Shown here one piece after another: positions 1 to 5,044 of a stretch of DNA of 5,044 nt. Made by a program: the position numbers and the translations under genes. Position 1 is the stretch's first letter. Every line of letters begins with the position of its first letter. The notes beneath the pieces were generated by a model that worked only from the letters and a program-made list of their open reading frames with translations, was not told where the DNA came from and made no database searches. The stretch is from Crocinitomicaceae bacterium (lineage in GTDB: Bacteria; Bacteroidota; Bacteroidia; Flavobacteriales_D; Crocinitomicaceae): NCBI GenBank assembly GCA_013215515.1, contig JABSPC010000260.1, positions 1-5,044 of the forward strand, in the 5' to 3' direction.

Positions 1-501
1 ATTGCATTTTGGTCCCGCGTAGAGTGCTTCCAACCCTACAGTTGCGCCAATAGCAATAGGAGCGAAAAATTGTTCCTTCTTACCTCCTTGAGATGTCAAA
101 AGAATGACAATCATTAACATGAAGGTTAGAATGAATTCCAAAATGAAGGATTGCATTTCCGATCCCTGAGGTAAGGATGAACCAAGTAAATCATTGTCAG
201 GGAACAATTGCGCCAATGTGAGACTAGCGGCAAAAGCTCCAATCAATTGCGCCGCCAAATAGGGAAGAACTTCCTTTTTGGGATGTAATTTCACCAATGT
301 TAACCCAATTGTGACCGCAGGATTCATGTGCGCTCCAGAAATTCGACCGTAAGCAAAAATCATAATTGTCACAATCAACCCCCAAGAAGCAGCGACTCCC
401 GTATGCGTAAGTGCACCAGTTTCAGTATTAATAACCATCGCGCCACACCCACAAAAAATGAGGAAGAAGGTCGCGACGATTTCTGCTACGTACTTTTTCA
501 T
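1..501 (-). CDS. MIP/aquaporin-family channel in ars operon (C-terminus cut off by window edge)
   Basis: Open frame of 167 codons from ATG at 501 to the window edge with no stop; roughly the last quarter of a usual 220-240 aa MIP is missing. It is an inner-membrane channel for water or small uncharged solutes. The first pore motif SGAHMNPAVT is seen (N60-P61-A62), and the visible end (GLEALYAGPKCN) leads into where the second NPAR motif should lie, just outside. Hydrophobic segments lie at about 5-24, 34-54, 80-100, 117-137 and 146-162. Aligned by eye to E. coli AqpZ, filter residue F43 is W40 here and H174 is A159, so it does not look like a strict water channel. Its ATG overlaps the arsC stop by 4 bases (ATGA). 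Known precedent: AqpS in the Sinorhizobium meliloti ars operon conducts arsenite out of the cell. Family assignment is secure; arsenite as substrate is inferred from context. Confidence 0.93.
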   Translation of the reverse strand, partial: MKKYVAEIVATFFLIFCGCGAMVINTETGALTHTGVAASWGLIVTIMIFAYGRISGAHMNPAVTIGLTLVKLHPKKEVLPYLAAQLIGAFAASLTLAQLFPDNDLLGSSLPQGSEMQSFILEFILTFMLMIVILLTSQGGKKEQFFAPIAIGATVGLEALYAGPKCN

Positions 502-971
502 AAATAAGCGGAAATAAATTCTTTGCAATAGATTTTTACCATGTCTCTCACTTTTGCGAATTCAGTATTTATTTTCTCATTTATGAGAGCGTCTTTGGTA
601 GAGTCATCTGTTGATTCCTTATCAGCTGCTTTTGCAGCTTCTTCAACTGCTTTCGCTGGGTCTGGAAAATTCTGATGAAATCTATATGCTTTTGATGGAA
701 AATAGGGACATCGCTCTTTTGCATTATCACATACGGTAATGATGTAATCAAATTCTATATCTCCGTATTCGTTTACATTATTTGAAGTATGACTTGAAAT
801 GTCAATCCCGTCTTCCTTCATTGTTTCAATCGCTTTAGGATTAACTCCGTGTGTTTCAACTCCCGCACTATAAACGTTTATTCCTTGAGGCGACAACGCT
901 CTTAAATAACCGTCAGCTATCTGGCTTCTACAACTATTTCCTGTACACAGCACTAATATGTTTTTACTCAT
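498..971 (-). CDS. arsC: Thioredoxin-type arsenate reductase ArsC
   Basis: A cytoplasmic enzyme of the low-molecular-weight phosphatase fold that reduces arsenate to arsenite, with electrons normally from thioredoxin. The P-loop CTGNSCRS gives the C-x5-R site (C9, R15). The redox relay pair is C81 and C88 in CDNAKERCPYFP, and the general acid is D104 in NFPDPA. The sequence closely follows Staphylococcus aureus pI258 ArsC (C10, C82, C89, D105), including SAGxETHGVNPKAIExMKE. At 157 aa it is longer than the usual 130-140, because about 25 extra residues, rich in Ala, Glu, Asp and Lys, sit between the DPA motif (104-106) and the F138-x-x-VRD helix. The ATG at 971 is preceded by an A-rich stretch (two TCAAAAAA units on the coding strand) and no Shine-Dalgarno, as is usual in Bacteroidota. 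The gene follows arsI after a 140-bp gap and overlaps the channel gene by 4 bases. Confidence 0.96.
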   Translation of the reverse strand: MSKNILVLCTGNSCRSQIADGYLRALSPQGINVYSAGVETHGVNPKAIETMKEDGIDISSHTSNNVNEYGDIEFDYIITVCDNAKERCPYFPSKAYRFHQNFPDPAKAVEEAAKAADKESTDDSTKDALINEKINTEFAKVRDMVKIYCKEFISAYL

Positions 972-1111
972 TTTTTGATTTTTTGATCAGTCGCATGCGA
1001 CTTTTTGGATCACTCCGTTTTTGGGTTATTAATAATTTAAAGAATCGATTTATCCAACAGTGAGGTACGAACGTTCCAAAAATCTAAAAGCGAAGCGATC
1101 TAATTATCCAT
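972..1111. other. 140-bp arsI-arsC intergenic element, non-coding
   Basis: This gap is far larger than the operon's other junctions (11 bp and a 4-bp overlap). I see no credible gene in it; the frame crossing it on the plus strand is mostly antisense to arsC. It holds a 14-bp perfect palindrome (989-1002) flanked by GATC on both sides, the small palindrome GAACGTTC (about 1069-1076), and near the arsI end the sequence GCGAAGC (1090-1096), known as an unusually stable DNA mini-hairpin. Next to arsC are two tandem TTTTTTGA units (971-986; the first base belongs to the arsC start codon). It could be an inserted short dispersed repeat, a transcript-processing or attenuation site, or scar DNA from operon assembly. 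No promoter matching the Bacteroidota pattern was found for arsC here. Confidence 0.5.
989..1002. repeat. 14-bp perfect palindrome AGTCGCATGCGACT
   Basis: The sequence equals its own reverse complement over all 14 bases. A run of five T (1002-1006) follows on the plus strand and an A-rich tract follows on the minus strand, so the terminator-like U-tract faces the strand that carries no gene here. In the operon transcript it would form a short hairpin (five pairs with a CATG loop) upstream of the arsC start. Its role is unknown: possible protein-binding site, part of a dispersed repeat, or a weak hairpin. Confidence 0.75.
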
Positions 1112-1648
1112 TTAACAACATCCCGATTCAGGTTCACAACAACTACTCGAATCTTCTAATTCAGATAGCTTCACCCGTGGTTTAACCTGCGAAGCATCTT
1201 TTAATTCTGTTTCAGGTGTACAGCAAGCCGCAGTATCTTCTAAAGAATATTGAGGATCGTTAAACTCTACATCTTCATGGAAATAATAGACTTCCCATTG
1301 AATTCCATCCGGATCAGTTGCCCAAAATTTATCTTGAACCGCGTAGCAACATGCTGTTCCGATTTCCTCTAAGGACACTATTCCTTGGGCCTTTGCCACT
1401 TCAAGTTTAGCCTCCATCTCTTCTTTTGACCCCACTTGAATTCCAAGGTGACCGAAATTCTGTGCTACTCGTTCTGCGTTCTCCACAAACGAAATAATCA
1501 ATCCTGGGTTTTCTAATTCATATTTAGCGTATCCTTTCTTCACTTTTGAAGCAGGCTGCCCAAAAAAAGTAGTGTAGAAGTTTACTGTTGAAGCAATGTC
1601 ACTCACGTAAAGTGAAACGTGCATTCTTGGGAATTTTGTGTTTTCCAT
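1112..1648 (-). CDS. arsI: ArsI/CadI-family VOC metalloenzyme, probable C-As lyase
   Basis: 178 aa from ATG at 1648. The frame is open further upstream but that part runs back through the end of arsR and encodes an unlikely Arg-rich stretch (RRRRLLLK), so the ATG 11 bp after the arsR stop is preferred. ArsI is a cytoplasmic Fe(II)-dependent dioxygenase that cleaves the carbon-arsenic bond of trivalent organoarsenicals, releasing arsenite. The vicinal-oxygen-chelate fold is seen in two halves (about 8-58 and 65-123). Likely metal ligands are H10 (RMHVSLYV), H68 (NFGHLGIQV) and E119 (IQWEVY). The vicinal pair C100-C101 in TACCYAVQDKFWATDPDG matches the substrate-binding cysteines of characterised ArsI. 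A long tail after 125 adds C142-C143, C170-C171 and C177-C178. The family also contains cadmium-induced CadI; position in an ars operon favours ArsI. No methyltransferase arsM is in view. Confidence 0.9.
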   Translation of the reverse strand: MENTKFPRMHVSLYVSDIASTVNFYTTFFGQPASKVKKGYAKYELENPGLIISFVENAERVAQNFGHLGIQVGSKEEMEAKLEVAKAQGIVSLEEIGTACCYAVQDKFWATDPDGIQWEVYYFHEDVEFNDPQYSLEDTAACCTPETELKDASQVKPRVKLSELEDSSSCCEPESGCC

Positions 1649-1659
1649 GTTGTTTGATT

Positions 1660-1992
1660 TTAGCAGCAATCGCCGTCTTCGCAATTTGCCGAATTAAATA
1701 ATAATAGAAGTTCATCTTTAAGTTTGTTCCAGTTTTTCGAGTTAATGCAATAACACATACTGGTTCCTTCAATGGTTCCTTGAATTAATCCCACCGACTT
1801 GAGCTCTTTCAAATGCTGTGAAATTGTCGATTGAGCCAATCCAATTTCCGTAACTAAATCGCCGCAAACGCAAGAGTTCGCTTTGATTATAGACTGTAGA
1901 ATCGCTATTCTCGCTGGATGTCCAAAGACCTTTACCATCTTGGAAAGTTCAACTTGCGCCTCTGTGTAATTTTCTGTCTTTGTTAATCCCAT
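1660..1992 (-). CDS. arsR: ArsR/SmtB-family arsenic-responsive repressor
   Basis: 110 aa winged-helix repressor of the ars operon. The core VFGHPARIAILQSI leads to the As(III)-sensing motif SCVCGDLV (C41, C43), which corresponds to the CVC of E. coli R773 ArsR. The recognition helix is LAQSTISQHLKELKSVGLI (about 52-70) and the wing follows. Further cysteines lie at C80 and C82 (MCYC), and the tail NCEDGDCC adds C104, C109 and C110. Start choice: a TTG at 2013 in the same frame would add seven residues, but it lies inside the predicted -7 box, whereas the ATG at 1992 is just downstream of the expected transcription start and gives the normal family length. As(III) binding should lower DNA affinity and induce the operon; autoregulation is inferred from the palindromes directly upstream. 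First gene of the operon, 11 bp before arsI. Confidence 0.95.
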   Translation of the reverse strand: MGLTKTENYTEAQVELSKMVKVFGHPARIAILQSIIKANSCVCGDLVTEIGLAQSTISQHLKELKSVGLIQGTIEGTSMCYCINSKNWNKLKDELLLLFNSANCEDGDCC

Positions 1993-2010
1993 CGCTATAT
2001 TTGTATATCG
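1993..2010. promoter_or_regulatory. Imperfect inverted repeat directly before the arsR start
   Basis: CG-n-TATA-tttg-TATA-n-CG, with 14 of 18 positions symmetric, lies between the -7 box and the arsR ATG and spans the predicted transcription start. It could be a third operator half-array or simply AT-rich leader. Weak on its own; it gains weight from the two adjoining palindromes. Confidence 0.35.
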
Positions 2011-2020
2011 CAATATTACG
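2009..2020. promoter_or_regulatory. Candidate ArsR operator CGCAATATTACG
   Basis: A near-perfect inverted repeat (CGnAATATTnCG; 10 of 12 positions symmetric) lies exactly over the predicted -7 box, so a bound ArsR dimer would block RNA polymerase. ArsR-family repressors typically bind AT-rich inverted repeats over their own promoter. It abuts a second palindrome at 2019-2032. The site assignment is inferred. Confidence 0.55.
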
Positions 2021-2040
2021 TTTAATTAAACGAACTCAAA
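2011..2040 (-). promoter_or_regulatory. Predicted ars operon promoter (Bacteroidota type)
   Basis: On the minus strand TTTG (2040-2037) is followed, after 18 bases, by TAATATTG (2018-2011), a 7 of 8 match to the Bacteroidota -7 consensus TAnnTTTG. Transcription would start near 2005, leaving a leader of about a dozen bases before the arsR ATG at 1992. The promoter lies in the 67-bp gap behind the protease gene, whose transcription runs in the same direction with no clear terminator between. Confidence 0.6.
2019..2032. promoter_or_regulatory. Perfect palindrome CGTTTAATTAAACG between the -33 and -7 boxes
   Basis: All 14 bases are symmetric. It fills most of the promoter spacer and shares its CG with the neighbouring inverted repeat at 2009-2020. 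It may be a second ArsR-binding site or one for another regulator. It is too AT-rich, and lacks a U-tract, to serve as a good terminator for the protease gene. Confidence 0.5.
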
Positions 2041-2059
2041 CTATTTAATCGAAATTTCT

Positions 2060-3361
2060 CTAAATAAAGATGATTTTTTGAACACTTGTTTGCCCCATTT
2101 CGTCAATCAAAGAAAGGAAATACGTTCCTGGAGGAACTTTGTCAAAGTGTAAAGCATTTTCATATCCTTTACAACTAAAACGTGCAATCTCCACACCAGA
2201 AAGTGATCGTAGTACAACCAATTTGAGTTTAATTGAACTGCTAATTGTCACATCGCCAGAGGAAGGGTTCGGATAAATTACTGCACTATTTAAAACGGCT
2301 TCGGGAATATTCAAACCCTGATTGTTGTGCACCAAATCATATCGAGCTGTTTCAAGAACGGCGTTCATGAAATCGCATTGTCCTTGGGTTAAGGTATTTT
2401 GACACGACTCATAAGTGAACCCCATGTAATTCTCATACATTTCAGGTAGATCAACACCTTGGATATTATCAAAACAAGGATTCATTGTGTCGCAGTCGAC
2501 CCCTAAATCACTTCCTATAGGTGTGTCGTCAATCCAATCATCTTGCGAACAATCGCCATCGCCATCAATGTGCCTTAATCCCAAGTAATGTCCAACTTCA
2601 TGAACCAATAATTTCCCTTGATCGTGAATTTTTCCTGTTACTATATCTGTCGGATCGTTTGGATTATTACTCCCAAAAAAGGGGAAATGAATAACTACAC
2701 CAGCAGTCATTGGAGGAATCAATTGACCTTGCCAATTCGGCAGGTTTGCCGGAGGAGTAGCATATCCGTTAAACCCGATCAATTGATTGTCAGACAACAT
2801 ATTACATACCCAAATATTCAAATATCGCAATGTGTCCCAAGGGTCGTGACCACCATCGGCTGTACTTTTAACGTACTCTACCTCAGCCATATCAAACCAT
2901 AGGGGCATAAATGTGCTTAGCGAAGTAAACGTTCTCGTAATACCGTTTGTTGGGAGATTATTTGAATCATACTGGGCCAATTCAAATTCAATATTTGCCT
3001 TCCCCTTAACAATATCAAATTCAGAGCGCATTAAAATGGTATCTGCATTTCTACGATTAAAATAATCAGAAAGCAATTCAATTTGATTGAAGATGACGGT
3101 GTCATGCAAATTTTGTTCTGGCGTATTGTAAACTACATGCACCACAACAGGGATGGTGTGAGTCCCGATCGATTTTGCGTTTGATGATTCTGAATACTCC
3201 TTGGCAATATTAAAAGATAACTTAACGGCTTCTTTATACCCTTGGTGTTTCGTTTCTTGATATTCAAGATATTTCAAAGTTCCGCACGATGAACCAACTT
3301 GGGCATAACAACCAACACTAATTGGCAATACAACAAATAGTAAAAACAGCTTCTTGATCAT
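2060..3361 (-). CDS. Secreted pappalysin-like (M43) zinc metalloprotease with T9SS sorting domain
   Basis: 433 aa from ATG at 3361; an in-frame TTG three codons upstream is less likely. Residues 1-21 are a signal peptide (MIKKLFLLFVVLPISVGCYAQ), probably cut after YAQ. The catalytic domain covers about 65-345: PVVVHVVYN near its start, the zinc motif HEVGHYLGLRH (H254, E255, H258, H264), the cysteine-containing DGDCSQDDWIDDTP segment, and the Met-turn NYMGFTYESCQNTLTQGQ (M313). This layout is typical of M43 peptidases. The last about 75 residues, starting at AVIYPNPSSGDVTI and ending KIIFI, form a T9SS type A sorting domain, so the enzyme should cross the outer membrane and be released or surface-anchored. 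Substrate unknown. It is transcribed toward arsR but is probably a separate unit. A weak -7 like TATTTTAG lies at 3392-3385, without a clear -33 box. Confidence 0.92.
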   Translation of the reverse strand: MIKKLFLLFVVLPISVGCYAQVGSSCGTLKYLEYQETKHQGYKEAVKLSFNIAKEYSESSNAKSIGTHTIPVVVHVVYNTPEQNLHDTVIFNQIELLSDYFNRRNADTILMRSEFDIVKGKANIEFELAQYDSNNLPTNGITRTFTSLSTFMPLWFDMAEVEYVKSTADGGHDPWDTLRYLNIWVCNMLSDNQLIGFNGYATPPANLPNWQGQLIPPMTAGVVIHFPFFGSNNPNDPTDIVTGKIHDQGKLLVHEVGHYLGLRHIDGDGDCSQDDWIDDTPIGSDLGVDCDTMNPCFDNIQGVDLPEMYENYMGFTYESCQNTLTQGQCDFMNAVLETARYDLVHNNQGLNIPEAVLNSAVIYPNPSSGDVTISSSIKLKLVVLRSLSGVEIARFSCKGYENALHFDKVPPGTYFLSLIDEMGQTSVQKIIFI

Positions 3362-3438
3362 TTGGTTCAATTAATCCATTAAGTCTAAAATAAGGAAAAC
3401 CTTTGACTTTTATTAATCCGATCATTTGTTAGACTCCT

Positions 3439-3466
3439 TTTGAATCCGAAAAAAACCAGTATTTTG
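3439..3466 (+). promoter_or_regulatory. Predicted antiporter promoter
   Basis: TTTG (3439-3442), a 17-base spacer and TATTTTG (3460-3466) resemble the Bacteroidota -33/-7 pattern, although the -7 box has one T fewer than TAnnTTTG. Transcription would begin near 3472, about 14 bases before the ATG at 3486. It lies in the 124-bp divergent gap shared with the protease gene. Confidence 0.45.
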
Positions 3467-3485
3467 TTCTACCAATTTAAATCGA

Positions 3486-4808
3486 ATGAATACTTACGTT
3501 GTCATAATGGCTCTTGCGGGAATTATAATCCTGAGCTTTTTCTTTAATATCATTTCTAAAAAGACGAATATCCCGTCTGTGCTATTGTTAATATTATTAG
3601 GAATGGGACTCAAGGTTGGGTTGGAATCTGCCGGTGTTTTAAATGACGTTGACTTGGATTCCATTCTTGAGATTTTGGGTAATGTCGGGTTGGTTATGAT
3701 TGTACTCGAAGCCGCTCTCGACTTAAAATTGGAGAAAGAAAAAGCAGGAATGATCTTCAAAGCTTTCCTAATTGCTCTCTTAGGTATAGGCGTGTCTATG
3801 TTTGCGCTAGGAGGCTTCTTTCTGTACATTTTCCCAAGTGCCGGATTGTATACTGCACTGTTGTACGCAATTCCATTAAGTATCATGAGCAGCGCCATTA
3901 TTATTCCAAGTGTTGGTGGATTAACAGGTGTGAAAAAGGAGTTTATGGTGTACGAAAGTACGTTCTCCGATATCCTTGGAATTATGGTTTTCTACTTTAT
4001 GCTAGGCGCTGATGGGCATGTGGGTGACGGCTCCATTGCCTGGAGTATTGGCCTAAACATTCTAGTAACGATGGTGCTCTCCGTTGTTGTTGCCTATGTA
4101 ATGGTCTTCTTATTTCAACGTTTGCAAATGCAAGTAAAACTGTTTCTAATTATCGCGGTCCTACTGCTCTTATTTGCAGTTGGAAAATACTTCCATCTAT
4201 CATCGTTACTCATTATTTTGGCCTTCGGGTTGGTACTCAACAACACGGATGTCTTTTTCAGAGGCTTCCTCAAAAAGTACTTTGACAAAGAAAAGGTAAA
4301 TCCAATTTTGCACGATTTCCATAATCTTACTCTCGAGTCTGCATTTTTAATTCGTACGTTCTTCTTTGTCGTTTTTGGACTTAGTATCACTGTGAGTTCG
4401 CTTTACAATTTGGACGTAGCTATTAATAGTTTTGCGATTGTAGTAATTCTATTCCTAGTTCGATTTATCATCCTTCGGCTCATAGCCAAAGACCATTTGT
4501 TTCCTGAATTGTTCATTGCACCGAGAGGCTTAATCACGGTTCTTTTGTTCTTCGTTTTGGCAAAATATGAAGGGGATAAAATTGAAAGTTTTGACACGGG
4601 GTTGCTATTGTATCCAATTCTGATTTCAAGTATCATAATGATGATTGCTTTGATTATGAACCGAGGAGAGAAAGTAAAAGACATCTTGTTCCACAGTATT
4701 CCAATCATTAATGCGTCAACAGATCCTAAAAAGAAAGCTGAGATTAAGGAGCGAATTGAGAAGAACGCGGAAGGTCAAGATTTCGACGGTTTCCGCCATG
4801 ACTTTTAG
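3486..4808 (+). CDS. CPA-family cation:proton (Na+/H+ type) antiporter
   Basis: 440 aa inner-membrane protein with about 12-13 hydrophobic segments between residues 3 and 391, then a hydrophilic tail of about 50 residues that is Lys/Glu-rich and has no RCK or TrkA-N domain. It should exchange Na+ or K+ for protons in pH and salt homeostasis. The ion-site motif is ESTFSD (E157, S161, D162), spaced like the E-x3-N-D of CPA1 NhaP proteins but with Ser in place of Asn. The broken-helix region reads SSAIIIPSVGG (135-145). R326 in FLVRFII is a candidate for the conserved CPA1 helix arginine, and APRGLITVLLF (345-355) matches the PRG motif of the family. The ATG at 3486 gives a normal N-terminal helix and sits at a fitting distance from a predicted promoter. 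It is monocistronic here and unlinked to the ars genes. The ion specificity cannot be read from the sequence. Confidence 0.9.
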   Translation: MNTYVVIMALAGIIILSFFFNIISKKTNIPSVLLLILLGMGLKVGLESAGVLNDVDLDSILEILGNVGLVMIVLEAALDLKLEKEKAGMIFKAFLIALLGIGVSMFALGGFFLYIFPSAGLYTALLYAIPLSIMSSAIIIPSVGGLTGVKKEFMVYESTFSDILGIMVFYFMLGADGHVGDGSIAWSIGLNILVTMVLSVVVAYVMVFLFQRLQMQVKLFLIIAVLLLLFAVGKYFHLSSLLIILAFGLVLNNTDVFFRGFLKKYFDKEKVNPILHDFHNLTLESAFLIRTFFFVVFGLSITVSSLYNLDVAINSFAIVVILFLVRFIILRLIAKDHLFPELFIAPRGLITVLLFFVLAKYEGDKIESFDTGLLLYPILISSIIMMIALIMNRGEKVKDILFHSIPIINASTDPKKKAEIKERIEKNAEGQDFDGFRHDF

Positions 4809-4945
4809 AAGAACGACCAGACTTCTTTTCCGATTTCGACTTTACCATTGACAAAACGCAATTCATATTTGTCAATATATGTTCCATGGCCTCGCCCATT
4901 TTCGATAGAGAAATGATATTTGGCATAGAATAAGCTGTCAAATGA
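4805..4945 (-). pseudogene. C-terminal fragment of an unrecognised protein, probably frameshifted
   Basis: A 46-codon open frame ends at TAA (4807-4805), overlapping the antiporter stop tail to tail. The peptide reads like a true C-terminus: YHFSIENGRGHGTYIDKY, then ELRFVNGKVEIGKEVWSFF, with alternating hydrophobic residues typical of beta strands. There is no start codon: a TGA (4948-4946) precedes it directly. Upstream the most protein-like stretches sit in other frames, WIPHRTVSYDHLTAYS and, before it, LKNLEDFVHLFLVSGF, so more than one frameshift would be needed to join them. It may be a decayed gene, base-calling or assembly errors near a contig end, or chance. The overlapping 65-codon frame starting at 4941 looks less protein-like and runs deep under the antiporter gene. 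I do not recognise the family. Confidence 0.35.
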
Positions 4946-5044
4946 TCATAGGAGACTGTTCTATGAGGAATCCACTAACTAAAAACAAATGAACAAAGTC
5001 CTCAAGATTCTTCAAATATGCTGATCAAAAAACTTTTAGTCAAC

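Noticed and set aside
851..1063. Plus-strand frame of 70 codons across arsC and the intergenic element
   Set aside because: Most of it is antisense to the well-supported arsC, and the rest is the palindromic gap; no protein-like motif.
1649..1684. Twelve-codon N-terminal extension of ArsI (RRRRLLLK)
   Set aside because: It reads through the end of arsR out of frame and adds an unlikely Arg-rich stretch before the conserved VOC start; the ATG at 1648 fits better.
1993..2013. TTG start for ArsR at 2013
   Set aside because: It falls inside the predicted -7 box and would lie upstream of the likely transcription start; the ATG at 1992 gives a normal-length protein.
2618..2902. Plus-strand frame under the protease
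   Set aside because: Antisense to the M43 catalytic domain with no recognisable features.
3359..3361. Protease as a lipoprotein (SVGC lipobox)
   Set aside because: Position -3 is Ser rather than Leu, the YAQ cleavage site fits signal peptidase I, and the T9SS sorting domain implies export beyond the outer membrane.
3494..3898. Minus-strand frames under the antiporter (also 4115-4390 and 4403-4708)
   Set aside because: Shadows of the antiporter coding sequence; composition mirrors its hydrophobic codons and no motif is present.
4807..4829. Possible terminator after the antiporter (AGAAG, 10-base loop, CTTCT, TTT)
   Set aside because: Only five pairs with a long loop and a short T run; too weak to call.
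5021..5032. CTGATCAAAAAA shared in inverted orientation with the arsI-arsC element (979-990)
   Set aside because: Twelve bases, half of them an A run, in an AT-rich window; the palindrome itself is not repeated there, so chance is likely.

Overview
The window looks like a Bacteroidota chromosome fragment, most likely Flavobacteriales. The base composition is AT-rich and there are no clear Shine-Dalgarno sequences. Candidate promoters fit the Bacteroidota TTTG / TAnnTTTG pattern. A secreted protease carries a C-terminal type IX secretion (T9SS) sorting domain. I cannot name a genus from the sequence.

Layout. The left part (1-1992, minus strand) is an arsenic resistance operon read right to left: arsR (ArsR/SmtB repressor), arsI (VOC-fold C-As lyase family), a 140-bp gap with a perfect palindrome, arsC (thioredoxin-type arsenate reductase), and a MIP/aquaporin-family channel cut off by the window edge. 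The operon promoter (about 2011-2040) is packed with overlapping palindromes that are candidate ArsR operators. Just upstream on the same strand is a T9SS-exported pappalysin-like (M43) zinc metalloprotease (2060-3361). Divergent from it is a CPA-family cation:proton antiporter (3486-4808, plus). At the right end, a short minus-strand reading frame with a protein-like C-terminus overlaps the antiporter stop codon. It has no start and looks like a broken or mis-sequenced gene.

How the genes may work together. ArsR would release the promoter when As(III) binds its cysteines. ArsC reduces arsenate to arsenite. ArsI would split the C-As bond of trivalent methyl- or aryl-arsenicals, also giving arsenite. 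The channel starts inside the arsC stop codon (ATGA overlap), so the two are probably translationally coupled, and it may let arsenite flow out. No ArsB, Acr3, ArsM or ArsH is present in the window, though further ars genes may lie left of position 1. The protease and antiporter have no evident link to arsenic.

Most worth a second look: the channel's predicted selectivity-filter residues, which are not those of a strict water channel; the acidic insertion in ArsC; the shared cysteine tails of ArsR and ArsI; the palindromic element inside the operon; and the degraded gene at the right edge. I found no wholly new system; the operon is a variant arrangement of known parts.
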